From assembly GCF_951229915.1 (NCBI RefSeq), contig NZ_OX579588.1, positions 1,178,001 to 1,242,000 of the forward strand: 64,000 nucleotides of DNA. The letters run 5' to 3'. A program made the position numbers and the translations under genes. Shown here one piece after another: positions 63,311-64,000 of this stretch. How positions within the stretch are numbered: position 1 is the first letter of the stretch; each line of letters opens with the position of its first letter. This DNA is from Candidatus Ornithobacterium hominis (GTDB lineage Bacteria; Bacteroidota; Bacteroidia; Flavobacteriales; Weeksellaceae). The notes below the pieces were generated by a model that searched no databases, was not told where the DNA came from, and saw nothing but the letters and a program-made list of their open reading frames with translations.

Positions 63311-63382
63311 TCCCCTGGCAGGATTCGAACCTGCATTCCAGTCCTTATATTTCTTTGCTATTACCAGTTATACGACAGGGGA
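63311..63382 (-). tRNA. Degenerate tRNA-like element (possible tRNA pseudogene)
   Basis: Perfect 7-bp acceptor TCCCCTG/CAGGGGA and perfect T-arm GCAGG TTCGAAT CCTGC at normal distances, and a D-loop-like ACTGGTA. The 17-nt anticodon arm AAAGAAATATAAGGACT does not form a stem, so no reliable anticodon can be named. No encoded CCA. It lies between the GemA-like gene and a membrane-protein gene inside the phage early region. Confidence 0.5.
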
Positions 63383-63394
63383 AATGCTTTTGCT

Positions 63395-63637
63395 TTATAA
63401 TATCATTTTCCCAACTGCAAGCCCAGCCAAAGCTCCTGAACTCGCACCAGCGGCATAAATCAGCTTATCCATAAACCCTCCGAACGCCACACGTTTCACA
63501 TTATAGGTCCAAATGAAGCTTATCATAAACGAAGCTCCAGCCACGCCTAAGTATTCTTCTTTTGCTACAAAATAGGTGTTCGCACTCACAAAGAACACTT
63601 GCATAAATCCCGTTGTAAATAGTTTTAGTTTATCCAT
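63395..63637 (-). CDS. Small phage membrane protein, 80 aa
   Basis: Two to three hydrophobic, glycine/alanine-rich segments (LGVAGASFMISFIWTYNV, YAAGASSGALAGLAVGKMIL) and a charged N-terminus. Unknown; the composition is compatible with a holin, but it sits in the early block. Confidence 0.5.
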   Translation of the reverse strand: MDKLKLFTTGFMQVFFVSANTYFVAKEEYLGVAGASFMISFIWTYNVKRVAFGGFMDKLIYAAGASSGALAGLAVGKMIL

Positions 63638-63670
63638 ATTATAAACTTTTGTCTTTTTTTTTAATCAAGG

Positions 63671-63758
63671 TTTTTTTTAAAGCTTTATCCTATCCCCAGC
63701 CCTTTCCCAAGGAAAGGGAGTTGACGTGCATTTAAAAATCTCATTTTTTTCAAGGCTT
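63671..63758 (+). repeat. 88-bp dispersed repeat, copy 2
   Basis: Same as 44258-44345 with about two mismatches and again flanked by AAGGCTT elements, between the small membrane-protein gene and the recombinase. Confidence 0.9.
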
Positions 63759-63766
63759 TATAAATT

Positions 63767-64000
63767 TTATTGTTTCGTCCAGCCCCCTTGGGTTTCTAAT
63801 TCTTGTTTCTTTACAAAATCACTTACGGTTACTCTGTGAACGCCCAAAATCCTACCGATGGCAGAGTAAGACACTTTTTTGTCGAGTAACTCTTGTATTT
63901 TCTCTTCTTGCCCAGTTAACTTTGTTTTGGCTGATTTACTGCCAACTGGACGCCCCAAGATAACTCCTTCAGCACGTTTCCTTGCTAGTGCTTCTTTGGT
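63767..64000 (-). CDS. Serine recombinase (resolvase/invertase family), C-terminal part
   Basis: The frame is open to the window edge. It reads TKEALARKRAEGVILGRPVG and then GQEEKIQELLDKKVSYSAIGRILGVHRVTVSDFV, which is the linker and C-terminal helix-turn-helix of resolvase/invertase-type serine recombinases. The catalytic N-terminal domain with its Ser is outside. It could be a phage invertase for fibre switching, a resolvase or an unrelated host recombinase; the ATG-like TTG at 63958 is internal, not the start. Confidence 0.75.
   Translation of the reverse strand, partial: TKEALARKRAEGVILGRPVGSKSAKTKLTGQEEKIQELLDKKVSYSAIGRILGVHRVTVSDFVKKQELETQGGWTKQ

Noticed and set aside
63311..63382. Functional phage tRNA
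   Set aside because: The anticodon stem does not pair, so no anticodon can be assigned; listed as a degenerate element instead.
63767..63958. A complete 63-aa helix-turn-helix gene
   Set aside because: The apparent TTG start is internal: the same frame continues to the window edge with recombinase-like sequence.

Overview
The window looks like chromosome from an AT-rich member of Bacteroidota, class Flavobacteriia (probably Weeksellaceae-like; Ornithobacterium is one possibility I cannot prove). The evidence is a SusC/SusD pair, Bacteroidota-specific lipoprotein families (DUF4302, DUF4856), FISUMP and GH20 proteins, and -7 boxes of the form TAnnTTTG in front of rpmH, tRNA-Gly and ychF.

Layout. 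1-18.6 kb is housekeeping: a 5'-nucleotidase-like phosphatase, a YqiA-type esterase, an M49-like lipoprotein peptidase and an aldehyde dehydrogenase; then the minus-strand run hemN, hpt, adk, rsmG with kdsA and ftsE; then rpmH, gyrA, a TPR protein, a GlsB-type membrane protein, glmM and a GH20 hexosaminidase. A tRNA-Gly(TCC) lies at 19.04 kb. 19.7-32.7 kb is one minus-strand operon-like locus: FecA-like TonB receptor, SusC, SusD, a degenerate zinc-metallopeptidase lipoprotein, DUF4302, small lipoproteins, an imelysin-like DUF4856 protein, a CBM/FN3 protein and another lipoprotein. The combination suggests an iron-capture PUL rather than a sugar PUL. 33.0-34.0 kb encodes a FISUMP (C-type-lectin fold) protein whose 3' end has the codon signature of a diversity-generating-retroelement target. 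der, ychF and a PhnA-like gene follow.

From about 37.9 kb to the right edge is a Mu-like contractile-tail prophage that runs out of the window. It has an unusual three-block order: a minus-strand early block (60.9-64 kb, starting in a serine recombinase), a plus-strand head/tape-measure block (52.35-60.7 kb: terminase, gp36, portal fused to MuF, tape measure, gpG) and a minus-strand capsid/tail/baseplate/lysis block (52.2-38.8 kb). The right end carries 22-bp-spaced repeats that resemble transposase sites. Next to them, where Mu keeps mom, is a thymidylate-synthase-family gene with the Asn-to-Asp change typical of dCMP-specific enzymes; its 5' part is frameshifted.

The most unusual points are: (1) a portal-MuF fusion ending in a putative nuclease toxin domain, followed by a displaced second toxin tail and two copies of a ~100-nt hairpin-bounded element with a compensatory base change; (2) a lambda-like GGGAAAG -1 frameshift site in the tail-assembly chaperone gene; (3) the FISUMP variable region; (4) the dCMP-hydroxymethylase-like gene at the phage end; (5) a degenerate tRNA-like element; (6) more than 20 copies of a short palindrome built on AAGGCTT between genes of both host and phage.
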